From Luteococcus sp038433155 (GTDB lineage Bacteria > Actinomycetota > Actinomycetes > Propionibacteriales > Propionibacteriaceae): 64,000 bases of DNA. The translations under genes were made by a program, and so were the position numbers. Below the pieces are notes generated by a model. That model had not been told where the DNA came from. It saw nothing but the letters and a program-made list of their open reading frames with translations, and did not search any database. The stretch lies in assembly GCF_038433155.1 (NCBI RefSeq), contig NZ_JBCDMW010000014.1:1-64000 (forward strand). The letters are read 5' to 3'. This document shows positions 1 to 7,830 of this stretch, in pieces (position 1 is the first letter of the stretch; each line of letters begins with the position of its first letter).

Positions 1-35
1 AATTCTGCCACACTTTTTGACGTCCGGTCACCCGG

Positions 36-79
36 CCTGGTGGGCGCTCCCCCGGTTGCCCGAGGGAGCGCCCACCAGG
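36..79 (-). terminator. Putative terminator of pyk
   Basis: A perfect 16-bp inverted repeat (36-51 with 64-79, 12-base loop, GC-rich) lies just past the pyk stop codon. No U-tract follows on the minus strand, as is common for actinobacterial stem-only terminators. Bases 1-35 hold no supportable gene. Confidence 0.6.
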
Positions 80-105
80 AAGGCAGAGCGCGAGCGGGAC
101 CGGGC

Positions 106-1536
106 TCAGTGGGCCGAGTCCATGGCGGGAGCCTTGATCTTGTGCACCCGCAGCGAATTGGTCTTGCCGGGAACGCCCATCGGCGAGCCCGAGACGATCA
201 CGATGTACTCGCCCACGGTGACCGAACCCTCGTCCAGCAGGATCTTCTCCACCGCGCGCACCATCTCCTCGGGATCGGTGAACTCGGGGGTGATCCGGGC
301 GGTCATGCCCCAGGTCAGGGTCATGGTCTGCCGGGTCGACTCGTCGGGCGTGAAGCACAGCATCGGGATCGGGGAACGCAGCCGGGACAGGCGCTTGCCG
401 GTGTCGCCGGACTTGGTGAAGGCCACCAGGTACTTGGCGTCGATCCGGCCGGCCACCTCGGCGGCGGCCTTGGCGATCACGCCACCGGTGGTGTGCGGAT
501 CCCAGTCGATCTCGTTGATCTTGCTCATGCCGTGCTCTTCGGTGTTGGTCACGATGTTGGCCATCGTGCGCACCGTGTCGATCGGGTAGGCACCCACCGA
601 GGTCTCACCGGACAGCATCACCGCGTCGGCCCCATCCAGGATGGCGTTGGCGACGTCGGACGCCTCCGCGCGGGTGGGCCGCGGGGCCGAGATCATCGAC
701 TCCAGCATCTGGGTGGCGACGATCACCGGCTTGGCCCACTTGCGGGCGGCCCGCACGATCTTCTTCTGGACCAGCGGCACCTCCTCCAGCGGGAGCTCCA
801 CGCCCAGGTCACCACGGGCCACCATGAAGGCGTCGAAGGCGTCGATGATGGCGTCCAGGTTCTCGATCGCCTGCGGCTTCTCCAGCTTGGCGATCACCGG
901 CAGCCGGCGACCCTCCTCGTCCATGATCTCGTGCACGCGCTTGATGTCGTCGGCGCTGCGCACGAAGGACAGGGCGATCATGTCGACGTCATGCTTCAGC
1001 GCCCAGCGCAGGTCGGCCTCGTCCTTCTCGCTCAGGGCGGGGACGCTGACCGCGACGCCGGGCAGGTTGATGCCCTTGTTGTTGCTCACCGGCCCGGCGA
1101 CGGTGACCTTGCAGACCACGTCGGTACCCGTCACCTCGACGGCCTCCAGACCGATCCGACCGTCGTCGATCAGGATGGTGTCGCCGGGGTTAACATCGCC
1201 CGGCAGGCCCTTGAAGGTGGTGGAGCAACGGGTCGCGTCGCCCTGGATGTCATCGGTGGTGATGGTGAAGGTCTGGCCGTAGGTCAGCATCACCTTGTCC
1301 TCGGCGAACCGGCCGAGACGGATCTTGGGACCCTGCAGGTCGGCGAGCACACCGATGGTGCGGCCGGTCTTCTGGGCGGCCTCCCGGGTCATCTGGAGCC
1401 GCTTTTCATGCTCCGGGTGATCCCCGTGGCTCATGTTGAGGCGGGCAACGTCCATGCCCGCGTTGACGAGTTCTTCCATACGCTCCGGGCTGGACACTGC
1501 CGGCCCGAGCGTGCAAACAATTTTAGCTCTACGCAC
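106..1536 (-). CDS. pyk: Pyruvate kinase
   Basis: Pyruvate kinase, 476 aa, transferring phosphate from phosphoenolpyruvate to ADP in the last step of glycolysis (cytosol, Mg/K dependent). The N-terminal barrel begins RAKIVCTLGP. The active-site stretch VIAKLEKPQAIENL, with its conserved Lys, is followed by MVARGDLGVELP and MLSGETSVGAYP, all family hallmarks, and the length is normal. The GTG at 1536 is preferred because it sits 7 bases after a TAGGGT -10 element and gives the standard N-terminus; upstream in-frame codons would add an unrelated extension. It is monocistronic and points away from the rluD-lspA group only through its own promoter. Confidence 0.96.
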   Translation of the reverse strand: MRRAKIVCTLGPAVSSPERMEELVNAGMDVARLNMSHGDHPEHEKRLQMTREAAQKTGRTIGVLADLQGPKIRLGRFAEDKVMLTYGQTFTITTDDIQGDATRCSTTFKGLPGDVNPGDTILIDDGRIGLEAVEVTGTDVVCKVTVAGPVSNNKGINLPGVAVSVPALSEKDEADLRWALKHDVDMIALSFVRSADDIKRVHEIMDEEGRRLPVIAKLEKPQAIENLDAIIDAFDAFMVARGDLGVELPLEEVPLVQKKIVRAARKWAKPVIVATQMLESMISAPRPTRAEASDVANAILDGADAVMLSGETSVGAYPIDTVRTMANIVTNTEEHGMSKINEIDWDPHTTGGVIAKAAAEVAGRIDAKYLVAFTKSGDTGKRLSRLRSPIPMLCFTPDESTRQTMTLTWGMTARITPEFTDPEEMVRAVEKILLDEGSVTVGEYIVIVSGSPMGVPGKTNSLRVHKIKAPAMDSAH

Positions 1537-1543
1537 GTTGTCA

Positions 1544-1549
1544 ACCCTA
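1544..1549 (-). promoter_or_regulatory. Leaderless -10 element of pyk
   Basis: TAGGGT on the minus strand ends 7 bases before the GTG start, so transcription probably begins at the start codon. No good -35 is visible. Confidence 0.5.
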
Positions 1550-1639
1550 CCTGAGCGGTGCTGAGCATTCCGTGAGAGGTAGTGGCCCGACGGGCTTGTT
1601 AAGCCGCCCGTCATGCTGTGTGCCCCGGCCGGACACCTG

Positions 1640-2560
1640 TCACCAGGAGCGCACCAGGTCCAGCGCGTGCTGCAGGTCCTCGGGATAGTCCGAGGTGTAG
1701 GTGACCCACTCCCCCGTTCCGGGATGGGTGAAGGACAGCTCGACGGCATGCAGCCACTGCCGCGCCAGACCGAGCTTGGCTGCCAGCACCGGGTCCGCCC
1801 CGTAGGTGGGGTCGCCCACGCAGGGATGCTTGATGGCGGCCATGTGCACCCGGATCTGGTGGGTGCGGCCGGTCTCCAGGTGGACCTGCAGCAGCGTGGC
1901 GGCGCGGTGCGCCTCTAGGGTCTCGTAGTGGGTGATGGAGCGGCGCCCGCCGTCCACCACCGCCATCTTCCACTCGGAGCCGGGATGCCGGGCGATGGGG
2001 GCGTCGATGGTGCCCTCGAAGGGGTCGGGGTGACCCTGCACCAGGGCGTGGTAGGTCTTGCTCACCGTGCGATCCCGGAAGGCCTGCTTCAGTACCGTGT
2101 AGGCGCGCTCGCTCTTGGCCACCACCATCAGGCCGGACGTGCCGACGTCCAGCCGCTGAACGATCCCCTGCCGCTCCGGTGCGCCGCTGGTGGAGATCCG
2201 GAAACCGGCGCCGGCCAGGTGCTCCACCACACTGGGACCCTCCCAGCCGAGCGACGGGTGGGCCGCCACCCCGACGGGCTTGTCCACCACCACGATGTCC
2301 CGGTCGTCGTGCACGATCCGGACCCCGGCAACCTCCCGCGGCGTGACCTGCACCCCACTGGGCATCGCCTCCAGGTCAACCTCCAGCATGGCGCCGGCAC
2401 GGACCTTCAGCGACGGCTTGTCCACCGTCGCCCCGTCCAGCCGGACCGCGCCGGCCTCCACTAGGTCCGCGATCCGGGACCGGGACAGCCCGGTCATCCG
2501 GGCCGCGGCGGCGTCGATCCGGTCACCGTCCAGACCGTCGGGCACCAGCAACACGCTCAT
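1640..2560 (-). CDS. rluD: RluD-family 23S rRNA pseudouridine synthase
   Basis: RluA/RluD-type pseudouridine synthase, 306 aa, isomerising uridines in 23S rRNA. An N-terminal S4-like RNA-binding domain (about residues 10-75, with LSRSRIADLVEAGAVRLDG) precedes the catalytic domain. The signature is QRLDVGTSGLMVV, whose Asp is the nucleophile, followed by the ETGRTHQIRVHM motif near residue 230. The ATG overlaps the lspA stop as ATGA and has a GGAGG ribosome site. Coupling to lspA is the usual arrangement in bacteria. The exact target uridines cannot be told from sequence, so RluD rather than RluA/RluC is inferred from context. Confidence 0.9.
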   Translation of the reverse strand: MSVLLVPDGLDGDRIDAAAARMTGLSRSRIADLVEAGAVRLDGATVDKPSLKVRAGAMLEVDLEAMPSGVQVTPREVAGVRIVHDDRDIVVVDKPVGVAAHPSLGWEGPSVVEHLAGAGFRISTSGAPERQGIVQRLDVGTSGLMVVAKSERAYTVLKQAFRDRTVSKTYHALVQGHPDPFEGTIDAPIARHPGSEWKMAVVDGGRRSITHYETLEAHRAATLLQVHLETGRTHQIRVHMAAIKHPCVGDPTYGADPVLAAKLGLARQWLHAVELSFTHPGTGEWVTYTSDYPEDLQHALDLVRSW

Positions 2561-3030
2561 CGCTGCGTTTCCTCCTTGCGGGTGCGTGGCTCGTCACCGC
2601 GGAAGGCGCCCACCACCAGGATCGCCGCGGTGCAGGTGATGAAGATGTCCGCGACATTGAAGATCGCGAAGTGGGGCAACTGGAAGAAGTCAATCACGTG
2701 CCCGCGCAGCGGCGACGGGGGGCGCACCAGCCGGTCCACCAGGTTCCCGGCGATGCCGGCAGTGGCCAGCCCGGCCAGCAGCCCCGCCCCTGGGGTCCGC
2801 ACCCGGGGCGCGACGACAAACAGCATCGCCGCGGTGGCCAGGATGGCCAGCAGGCTGATTGCCACCGTCGAGCCCTCACCCAGGGAGAAGGCCGCACCTG
2901 GATTGCGGATCAGCTGCAGGCGCAGCAGACCACCCAGCAGACGGATCGGGGCCTGGGGGCCCAGATGGGCCACGGCCAGGTACTTGGTCAGCTGGTCCAG
3001 CGCCAACCCGGTCACGGCGGTGACGGCCAT
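2557..3030 (-). CDS. lspA: Lipoprotein signal peptidase (SPase II)
   Basis: Membrane aspartyl protease that removes signal peptides from prolipoproteins after lipid attachment. Four hydrophobic segments are visible. The catalytic aspartates lie in GNLVDRLV and FNVADIFI, and the DQLTKYL and RNPGAAFS boxes are also present. The ATG at 3030 gives 157 aa. A GTG at 3093 would give 178 aa, closer to the family length and adding a charged N-terminus before the first membrane segment, but would overlap the preceding zinc-finger gene by about 35 bases. Neither has a strong ribosome site. The gene is followed by rluD with a 4-base overlap. Confidence 0.88.
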   Translation of the reverse strand: MAVTAVTGLALDQLTKYLAVAHLGPQAPIRLLGGLLRLQLIRNPGAAFSLGEGSTVAISLLAILATAAMLFVVAPRVRTPGAGLLAGLATAGIAGNLVDRLVRPPSPLRGHVIDFFQLPHFAIFNVADIFITCTAAILVVGAFRGDEPRTRKEETQR

Positions 3031-3056
3031 CAGCCACCGGCCCCGGGCCGTGCTGG

Positions 3057-3479
3057 TTATCGCCGTTCCTCGCGCTGCTTGCAGGCGACGCACATGGTGG
3101 CCCGCGGGAAGGCCTGCAGACGGGCCTTGCCGATCGGCTGGTTGCAGCTCTCGCACAGCCCGTACTGGCCCTTGTCGAACAGGCTCAGCGCCAGCTCGGA
3201 CTGTTCCAGCATCTCCCGGGCATTCTGGGCCAGGCTCATCTCCTGGTCCCGCTCGAAGTTGGAGGAGCCGACATCGGCCGGGTCCCGCCCGGCCCCGTCG
3301 CTGCCCTCGCGCATCAGCCCGGCCAGCTCCGCCTCGGCCACCTCGATCGCCTTGCGCATCCGCTCGATCTCGTTGACGAGCTCCTCGCGGACCTCCGCAA
3401 CCTCCTCGGCGGTCCAGGGATCTTCGCCGTCACGGACGGGCAGGACCATCTGGTCCGCCGCGTTCTTGCTGGTCGCCAT
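3057..3479 (-). CDS. TraR/DksA-family zinc-finger protein
   Basis: DksA/TraR-type protein, 140 aa. It has a glutamate-rich coiled-coil N-terminal half and a C-terminal C4 zinc finger (Cys109, Cys112, Cys130, Cys133). Relatives bind the RNA polymerase secondary channel and alter promoter response. The actinobacterial copies beside lspA are little studied, so the function is by family. The ATG at 3479 is chosen for its AGGAG site eight bases upstream and because earlier in-frame codons give no family similarity. It lies upstream of lspA and rluD on the same strand, and the stop codon falls near the lspA start region. Confidence 0.85.
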   Translation of the reverse strand: MATSKNAADQMVLPVRDGEDPWTAEEVAEVREELVNEIERMRKAIEVAEAELAGLMREGSDGAGRDPADVGSSNFERDQEMSLAQNAREMLEQSELALSLFDKGQYGLCESCNQPIGKARLQAFPRATMCVACKQREERR

Positions 3480-3607
3480 CTGCACTGCTCCTAGGGTGTG
3501 GGGACGCGATTGCGCCACCCCGAATTGGTGGCAACCGTCGTTGCCGTCTGACCTGCGAAGATACACCAGCTGTCAACCCCCTGTCCGCCGGCTTCCCCCG
3601 CAAGCAG

Positions 3608-3647
3608 CCCGGAAGCCCGGCACCTGCTGCGGTGCCGGGCTTCCGGG
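3608..3647 (-). terminator. Putative terminator of divIVA
   Basis: A perfect 17-bp stem (3608-3624 with 3631-3647) with a 6-base loop lies just beyond the divIVA stop. There is no T-run on the minus strand. It should insulate the division cluster from the traR-lspA-rluD group. Confidence 0.7.
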
Positions 3648-3663
3648 GCGTGCTCCGTGGCGG

Positions 3664-4719
3664 TCAGTGGGTGTCGTTCAGCAGGGCATCCAGCCGCGGG
3701 GTGGACGAGGGCGCGGCCGCCGCGTCCGCCGGGCTCTCGTCGGCCTGCTGGGACAGCTGGTCCGCAGGACCGGCCTCGGGCCGGGGCTCGGTGAGCAGCT
3801 CCGGCAGGCTGGAGGGCTCCAGCTTCTCCGACTGCACCAGCTCGGTCTGGCGGGCGAAGTGGGCCACCAGGTTCTTGCGGTAGTCCCCCTCGAACCCGCG
3901 CAGGTGGTCCACCTTGGCCAGCAGCTGGTCACGCTCCGCCTCCAGCCGGCTGAACAGCTCCTTGCGGCGGTTCTCCGCATCGGTGTTCACCCGGTCCGAG
4001 TTGGCCTGCGCCTCGGTGGTGAGGCGCTGGGCCTCGGCCTGGGCCTTGGCGGTCAGCTCGTCGGCATTGACCCGGGCCTCGGACTGGATGTGGTCGGCGC
4101 GGGTCTGGGCGTCGGTGGTCAGCTCGTGCGCGGCACGCTCGGCCTCGTCGCGCAGCCGCTGGGCCTCGGCCTGGGCATCGCCCACGACGGACTCGGCCTG
4201 CTCGGTGGCCAGCTGCACCAACCGAGTCACGGCGGGGCTGGCCTGGGCGGCGGTGGAGACCACGATCTTGTCCACCTTGCGGTCACCAGAGTCCATCACG
4301 GTCAGCGCGGAGGACTGCCGGGCCTGCTCCAGCTCGGCGCGGGTGCCGTCCAGCTGCTCGCGCAGGCTGGCATTCTCCTCCCGCAGGCGCTGCAGCTCGG
4401 CGTCGTCGACGGCGGGAGCGGCCACCGGGGCGGCGTCCCGGGGAGCGGTCTCGACGGCCGCGCGGGCCTGCTCCAGCTCCTCCTTGAGTCGCGCATTCTC
4501 GGCGGCCAGGTCGGACTGGTCGGCCACCTGCTCGGGCCGGTCCTCACCGTCGAAGGCCTCGATCTGGGCCTTCATCCGCTCGTTCTGCTCAAGCAGCGTG
4601 GCGAAGGTGACATCCACCTTGTCGACGAAGTCGTCAACCTCGGTGGCGCGATAGCCCTCGCCCACGCGCTTGGCGATCGGGAAGCGGACGTTCTTGACGT
4701 CCTCAAGGGTCAGCGTCAT
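3664..4719 (-). CDS. wag31: DivIVA / Wag31 polar growth and division protein
   Basis: Coiled-coil protein, 351 aa, that binds curved membrane at poles and septa and recruits the wall-synthesis machinery in actinobacteria. The N-terminal DivIVA lipid-binding domain is clear (MTLTLEDVKNVRFP, then GYRATEVDDFVDKV). A long heptad-rich region (about 45-290) includes repeated AQAEAQRL/ADELTAKAQ-like units, and an acidic Pro/Ala tail ends the protein. The ATG at 4719 starts exactly at the conserved domain. The gene is last in the sepF side of the dcw cluster. Its leader (4720-4856) contains an 8-bp stem at 4746-4753/4782-4789. Wag31 is a PknB-type kinase target in mycobacteria; a PASTA kinase is present at 40.9 kb. 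Confidence 0.95.
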   Translation of the reverse strand: MTLTLEDVKNVRFPIAKRVGEGYRATEVDDFVDKVDVTFATLLEQNERMKAQIEAFDGEDRPEQVADQSDLAAENARLKEELEQARAAVETAPRDAAPVAAPAVDDAELQRLREENASLREQLDGTRAELEQARQSSALTVMDSGDRKVDKIVVSTAAQASPAVTRLVQLATEQAESVVGDAQAEAQRLRDEAERAAHELTTDAQTRADHIQSEARVNADELTAKAQAEAQRLTTEAQANSDRVNTDAENRRKELFSRLEAERDQLLAKVDHLRGFEGDYRKNLVAHFARQTELVQSEKLEPSSLPELLTEPRPEAGPADQLSQQADESPADAAAAPSSTPRLDALLNDTH

Positions 4720-4856
4720 GTGGTTCTCCCAGCTCAGTGGCTTCTCAGGCCCCGCTCGGGGCATCGGACAGCCCCACGAAAGGGGCCTGCCGACAGGCTA
4801 CTCCAGCGCCCAACAGGCGCACCAGACAACCGCCCAAAGGTGCCGGGAGGCGCCAC

Positions 4857-5426
4857 TCAGCTCTGGTTGAAGAAGCCACCCGCGGCAATCCGCTCCTTGT
4901 CCTCCGCGGTGACGGTGACATTCTGCGGCGACAGCAGGAAGACCTTGCTGGTGACCCGCTCGATGGTGCCGCGCAGGCCGAAGATCAGGCCGGCAGCGAA
5001 GTCCACCAGGCGCTTGGCGTCGGCATCCTCCATGTCCGAGAGGTTCATGATCACCGGCACATTGTCCCGGTAGTGCTCGCCAATGGTGCGGGCCTCGTTG
5101 TAGGTGCGCGGGTGCACGGTGATGATCCGGGTCAGGTCCGCGGTGTGCTGCGTCGGGGCGGACTGCTTGGCCGCGGTGGCGCCCGTGGGTGTCTGGGTCA
5201 CGCTGACCGCCTGGGGACTGGGCTGGGCGGGCTGCAGGGTCTGGGTCTGGGTCTGCACCACCGGGGCGACGGGGCGACGGTCCGGCAGCGAGGTGATCTG
5301 GGAGGGTTCGTGCTTGTCGTCGCGGAAGACCTCCTCGGTCAGCTCGCCGTCCTCCTCGTAGTCATAGCGCGAATCCTCAATGAGGCCGAGCCACTTGCCC
5401 ACCTTCTTCATGCTGCTTTCCGACAT
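4857..5426 (-). CDS. sepF: SepF, membrane anchor of the Z-ring
   Basis: SepF, 189 aa, links FtsZ to the membrane; it is the main anchor in actinobacteria, which lack FtsA. An amphipathic N-terminal helix (MKKVGKWLGLIED) is followed by an acidic and Gln/Thr/Pro-rich linker. The C-terminal globular SepF domain (about 95-185) contains ITVHPRTYNEARTIGEHYRD, then VIMNLSDMEDADAKRLVDF and the final SPQNVTVT. The ATG at 5426 has an AGGAGG site four bases upstream; a second ATG five codons in is the alternative. The usual neighbour yggT/ylmG is absent between this gene and divIVA. Confidence 0.95.
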   Translation of the reverse strand: MSESSMKKVGKWLGLIEDSRYDYEEDGELTEEVFRDDKHEPSQITSLPDRRPVAPVVQTQTQTLQPAQPSPQAVSVTQTPTGATAAKQSAPTQHTADLTRIITVHPRTYNEARTIGEHYRDNVPVIMNLSDMEDADAKRLVDFAAGLIFGLRGTIERVTSKVFLLSPQNVTVTAEDKERIAAGGFFNQS

Positions 5427-5439
5427 GTGCCCTCCTGGA

Positions 5440-5449
5440 ATGACGTCAT
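5440..5449. promoter_or_regulatory. Perfect palindrome upstream of sepF
   Basis: ATGACGTCAT is a perfect 10-bp palindrome in the short pgeF-sepF gap, immediately 5' of the sepF ribosome site. It could be an operator; no regulator is identified. Confidence 0.3.
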
Positions 5450-5492
5450 CGACGAGGTTACCTGCTGTGCTTGGCGGCGGCGGAACAGCGGC

Positions 5493-6263
5493 TCACGACA
5501 CGCGCCAAATGATCCCGGCCTGCCGCCCGGCACCGGCCCCGTCCCGGCGGTGCGAGTGCAGGCCCGGGGTGGTGAGCGTACAGGGATCGACGCGTTCGGT
5601 GCGCACCCCCAACGCCGTCAACTGGTTGACGCAGCCCACCCCGAGGTCCAGCGACGCCGTGCCCCAGGAAGTGCGGGCCGCCACCCCCGGATGGCGGGCG
5701 TCGGTCTGGTCGGCCATCTCCTGCGGCACCTCGTAGCACTCGCCGCAGACATGCGGGCCGATCCAGGCGCGGATCTCCCGGGCACCGAGCCGGTACATCG
5801 CCTCGACGGTCGCGGGCAGCACCCCCAGGTCGAAGCCGGCCCGGCCGGCGTGCGCCCCGCCGACCACCCCGGCACTCGCGTCGGCCAGCAGCACCGGCAC
5901 GCAGTCCGCCACCCGGACCATCAGGCCGATGCCCGACTGGTCGGTGACCGCCGCGTCGGCCCGGGGCAGGGCGGGCAGCCCGGCCGCCTCACCCAGCCAG
6001 TGCCGCGGGCCCCAGCCGGCCAGGAAGTCCCGGTCGACGGTGAGCACGTCGGCGCCGTGCACCTGGTCCAGCGCCACCAGCACGTCCAGCCCCAGCCGGG
6101 CGGCGACGGTGGCACCATTGCGCTCCACCGCCGCCGGATCGTCGGCATCCAGCCGGCCCAGGTTGAGTGGACCCAGCGAACCGCTGCTGTGCCCTCCGGC
6201 GCGGTCGGTGAAGGCAACCCCCACCGGTTGGGTGGCGTCGGGACGGACCAGATGGCTGAACAT
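5493..6263 (-). CDS. pgeF: PgeF-type peptidoglycan editing factor (laccase-domain, YfiH family)
   Basis: Laccase-domain protein, 256 aa. Family members (YfiH/PgeF) are zinc enzymes with purine-nucleoside activity; E. coli PgeF acts on UDP-MurNAc carrying L-Ser in place of L-Ala. Metal-ligand motifs are DQVHGADV near residue 68, RVADCVPVLLAD near 117, and GGAHAGRAGF near 136, followed by GPHVCGECYEVP. It sits between ftsZ and sepF, the standard actinobacterial position. The ATG at 6263 is six bases after a TAGGAT -10 element, so the gene is probably leaderless and separately transcribed from ftsZ, which has its own terminator. The usual downstream partner yggS is missing. Confidence 0.9.
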   Translation of the reverse strand: MFSHLVRPDATQPVGVAFTDRAGGHSSGSLGPLNLGRLDADDPAAVERNGATVAARLGLDVLVALDQVHGADVLTVDRDFLAGWGPRHWLGEAAGLPALPRADAAVTDQSGIGLMVRVADCVPVLLADASAGVVGGAHAGRAGFDLGVLPATVEAMYRLGAREIRAWIGPHVCGECYEVPQEMADQTDARHPGVAARTSWGTASLDLGVGCVNQLTALGVRTERVDPCTLTTPGLHSHRRDGAGAGRQAGIIWRVS

Positions 6264-6269
6264 GGGCTC

Positions 6270-6275
6270 ATCCTA
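6270..6275 (-). promoter_or_regulatory. Leaderless -10 element of pgeF
   Basis: TAGGAT ends 6 bases before the pgeF ATG on the minus strand, matching the spacing seen at other leaderless genes here. Confidence 0.5.
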
Positions 6276-6290
6276 GGCTGGCAGGAAAGA

Positions 6291-6327
6291 GCAACCGGCC
6301 CCTCCCGCGGGGGAAGGGGCCGGTTGC
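6291..6327 (-). terminator. Terminator after ftsZ
   Basis: A 13-bp perfect GC-rich stem (6291-6303 with 6315-6327) lies in the 106-base gap between ftsZ and pgeF. It separates the mraZ-ftsZ transcription unit from pgeF-sepF-divIVA. Confidence 0.65.
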
Positions 6328-6369
6328 CGAGGCTGTGCCGGTGCGAGCGATACCCGCTTCAGGCACCGC

Positions 6370-7644
6370 TCACTTCAGGAAGTCGGGAATGTCCAGATCG
6401 TTGTCCTCTTCGGCCGGCCGCGGGGTGCGGGCCGACTCGAAACCACCCTGCGACTGCTGGTTCTGCGAGGGCTGGGCCTGATGGGCGTAGGGATTGCTCG
6501 GCTGCTGCTGGAAGGCCGGGCTCGACGGGCTGGCCGACGCCGGGGAGCTGGCCGAACCCATCACCTGCGGCCCGCGGGCCACCTGGGTGGCGGTGGGCAC
6601 GTTCTGCACGGTGGGCGGGGTCAGCGGCGTGTTGCGGGTGCCGTTGACATTCAGGCCGGGCGAGCGCTGGATGCCGGGCTGGCGGCGGGGCGGGGCGCCA
6701 CCGTCGAAGCCGGCCGCAATCACCGTCACCCGGACCTCGTCGCCCAGGCCGTCGTCGATGATGGTGCCGAAGATGATGTTGGCCTCGTCGTGCGCCGCCG
6801 CCTCGATCAGGTTGGCCGCGGCCGAGACCTCGAACAGGCCCAGGTCCGAACCACCGGCGATGGACAGCAGCACGCCGTGCGCGCCGTCGATGGAGGTCTC
6901 CAGCAGCGGCGAGTTGATCGCCAGCTCCGCGGCGGCCCGCGCCCGATCCTCGCCACGGGCCGATCCGATGCCCATCAGGGCGGAACCGGCATTGCTCATC
7001 ACGGACTTCACGTCCGCGAAGTCGAGGTTGATCACACCGGGGGTGGTGATCAGGTCGGTGATACCGGAGACACCCTGCATCAGCACCTGGTCGGCCTGCT
7101 TGAAGGCGTCCAGGATGGCCACCTGGTGGTCGGTCATCTGGAGCAGCTTGTCATTGGGGATCACGATCAGCGTGTCCACCTCTTCCCGCAGGCGGGCAAT
7201 GCCCTCCTCGGCCTGGGTGGAGCGACGCTTGCCCTCGAAGGAGAAGGGGCGGGTGACCACGCCGATGGTCAGCGCGCCGATGGAGCGGGCGATCTTGGCG
7301 ACGACGGGGGCACCACCGGTGCCGGTGCCACCACCCTCACCGGCGGTGACGAAGACCATGTCCGCGCCGCGCAGGGTCTCCTCGATCTCCTCGGAGTGGT
7401 CCTCGGCGGCCTGACGGCCCTTGTCCGGGTCGGCGCCGGCGCCCAGACCGCGGGTCAGCTCCCGGCCGACGTCCAGCTTCACGTCCGCGTCGCTCATCAG
7501 CAGCGCCTGGGCGTCGGTGTTGATCGCGATGAACTCGACACCCTTGAGGCCAGCCTCGATCATGCGGTTCACGGCATTCACGCCGCCGCCACCCACGCCG
7601 ACGACCTTGATCACTGCCAGATAGTTCTGCGAAGCACTCGCCAC
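6370..7644 (-). CDS. ftsZ: Cell division GTPase FtsZ
   Basis: Tubulin-like GTPase, 424 aa, that polymerises into the Z-ring. The GTP-binding signature GGGTGTG is at residues 104-110, with the upstream GVGGGGVNAVNRM loop. The conserved INLDFADV and ALMGIG stretches follow. A variable Pro/Gln/Ser-rich linker (about 325-410) ends in the conserved C-terminal peptide DLDIPDFLK, which binds SepF and other partners. The start is GTG at 7644, at the family N-terminus. A 186-base gap with its own promoter separates it from ftsQ, whereas most upstream dcw genes overlap. Confidence 0.98.
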   Translation of the reverse strand: MASASQNYLAVIKVVGVGGGGVNAVNRMIEAGLKGVEFIAINTDAQALLMSDADVKLDVGRELTRGLGAGADPDKGRQAAEDHSEEIEETLRGADMVFVTAGEGGGTGTGGAPVVAKIARSIGALTIGVVTRPFSFEGKRRSTQAEEGIARLREEVDTLIVIPNDKLLQMTDHQVAILDAFKQADQVLMQGVSGITDLITTPGVINLDFADVKSVMSNAGSALMGIGSARGEDRARAAAELAINSPLLETSIDGAHGVLLSIAGGSDLGLFEVSAAANLIEAAAHDEANIIFGTIIDDGLGDEVRVTVIAAGFDGGAPPRRQPGIQRSPGLNVNGTRNTPLTPPTVQNVPTATQVARGPQVMGSASSPASASPSSPAFQQQPSNPYAHQAQPSQNQQSQGGFESARTPRPAEEDNDLDIPDFLK

Positions 7645-7717
7645 GGGGATCCCGCCTCAATTCTGTTCACGTACACGGAGCGCCGACCCACGAGACAACA
7701 GGTCGGTTGACTCACAC

Positions 7718-7748
7718 AGGCTATGAGGTGGGCAAAAGTCCTGTCCAA
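7718..7748 (-). promoter_or_regulatory. Putative ftsZ promoter
   Basis: On the minus strand TTGGAC (7743-7748) precedes TAGCCT (7718-7723) by 19 bases, or CATAGC (7720-7725) by 17. It lies about 75 bases upstream of the ftsZ GTG. Confidence 0.45.
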
Positions 7749-7770
7749 CAGCCCAGCCCCCGTCGGGCAA

Positions 7771-7809
7771 GAGTCTCAACCAACCCTTGAGAGAGTCTCC
7801 ACCAACCCT
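7771..7809 (-). repeat. 22-bp-period direct repeat upstream of ftsZ
   Basis: Two 17-base copies, 7771-7787 and 7793-7809, differ at one base (minus-strand core AGGGTTGGTNGAGACTC). They lie just upstream of the putative ftsZ promoter. Two helical turns of spacing suggests a binding site for a regulator of ftsZ. Confidence 0.6.
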
Positions 7810-7830
7810 CAACCATGGCTCGAGCCGGCC

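Noticed and set aside
40..1554. Long plus-strand frame opposite pyk
   Set aside because: It is the antisense of pyruvate kinase; composition is His/Gly/Gln/Leu-rich as expected for a complement of high-GC coding sequence, with no family motif.
3571..3576. TTGACA as -35 of the TraR/DksA gene promoter
   Set aside because: No -10-like hexamer is at suitable spacing on the minus strand.
2671..5073. 800-residue plus-strand frame across lspA, traR and divIVA
   Set aside because: Spans several recognised minus-strand genes and has low-complexity Gly/Leu/Gln composition.
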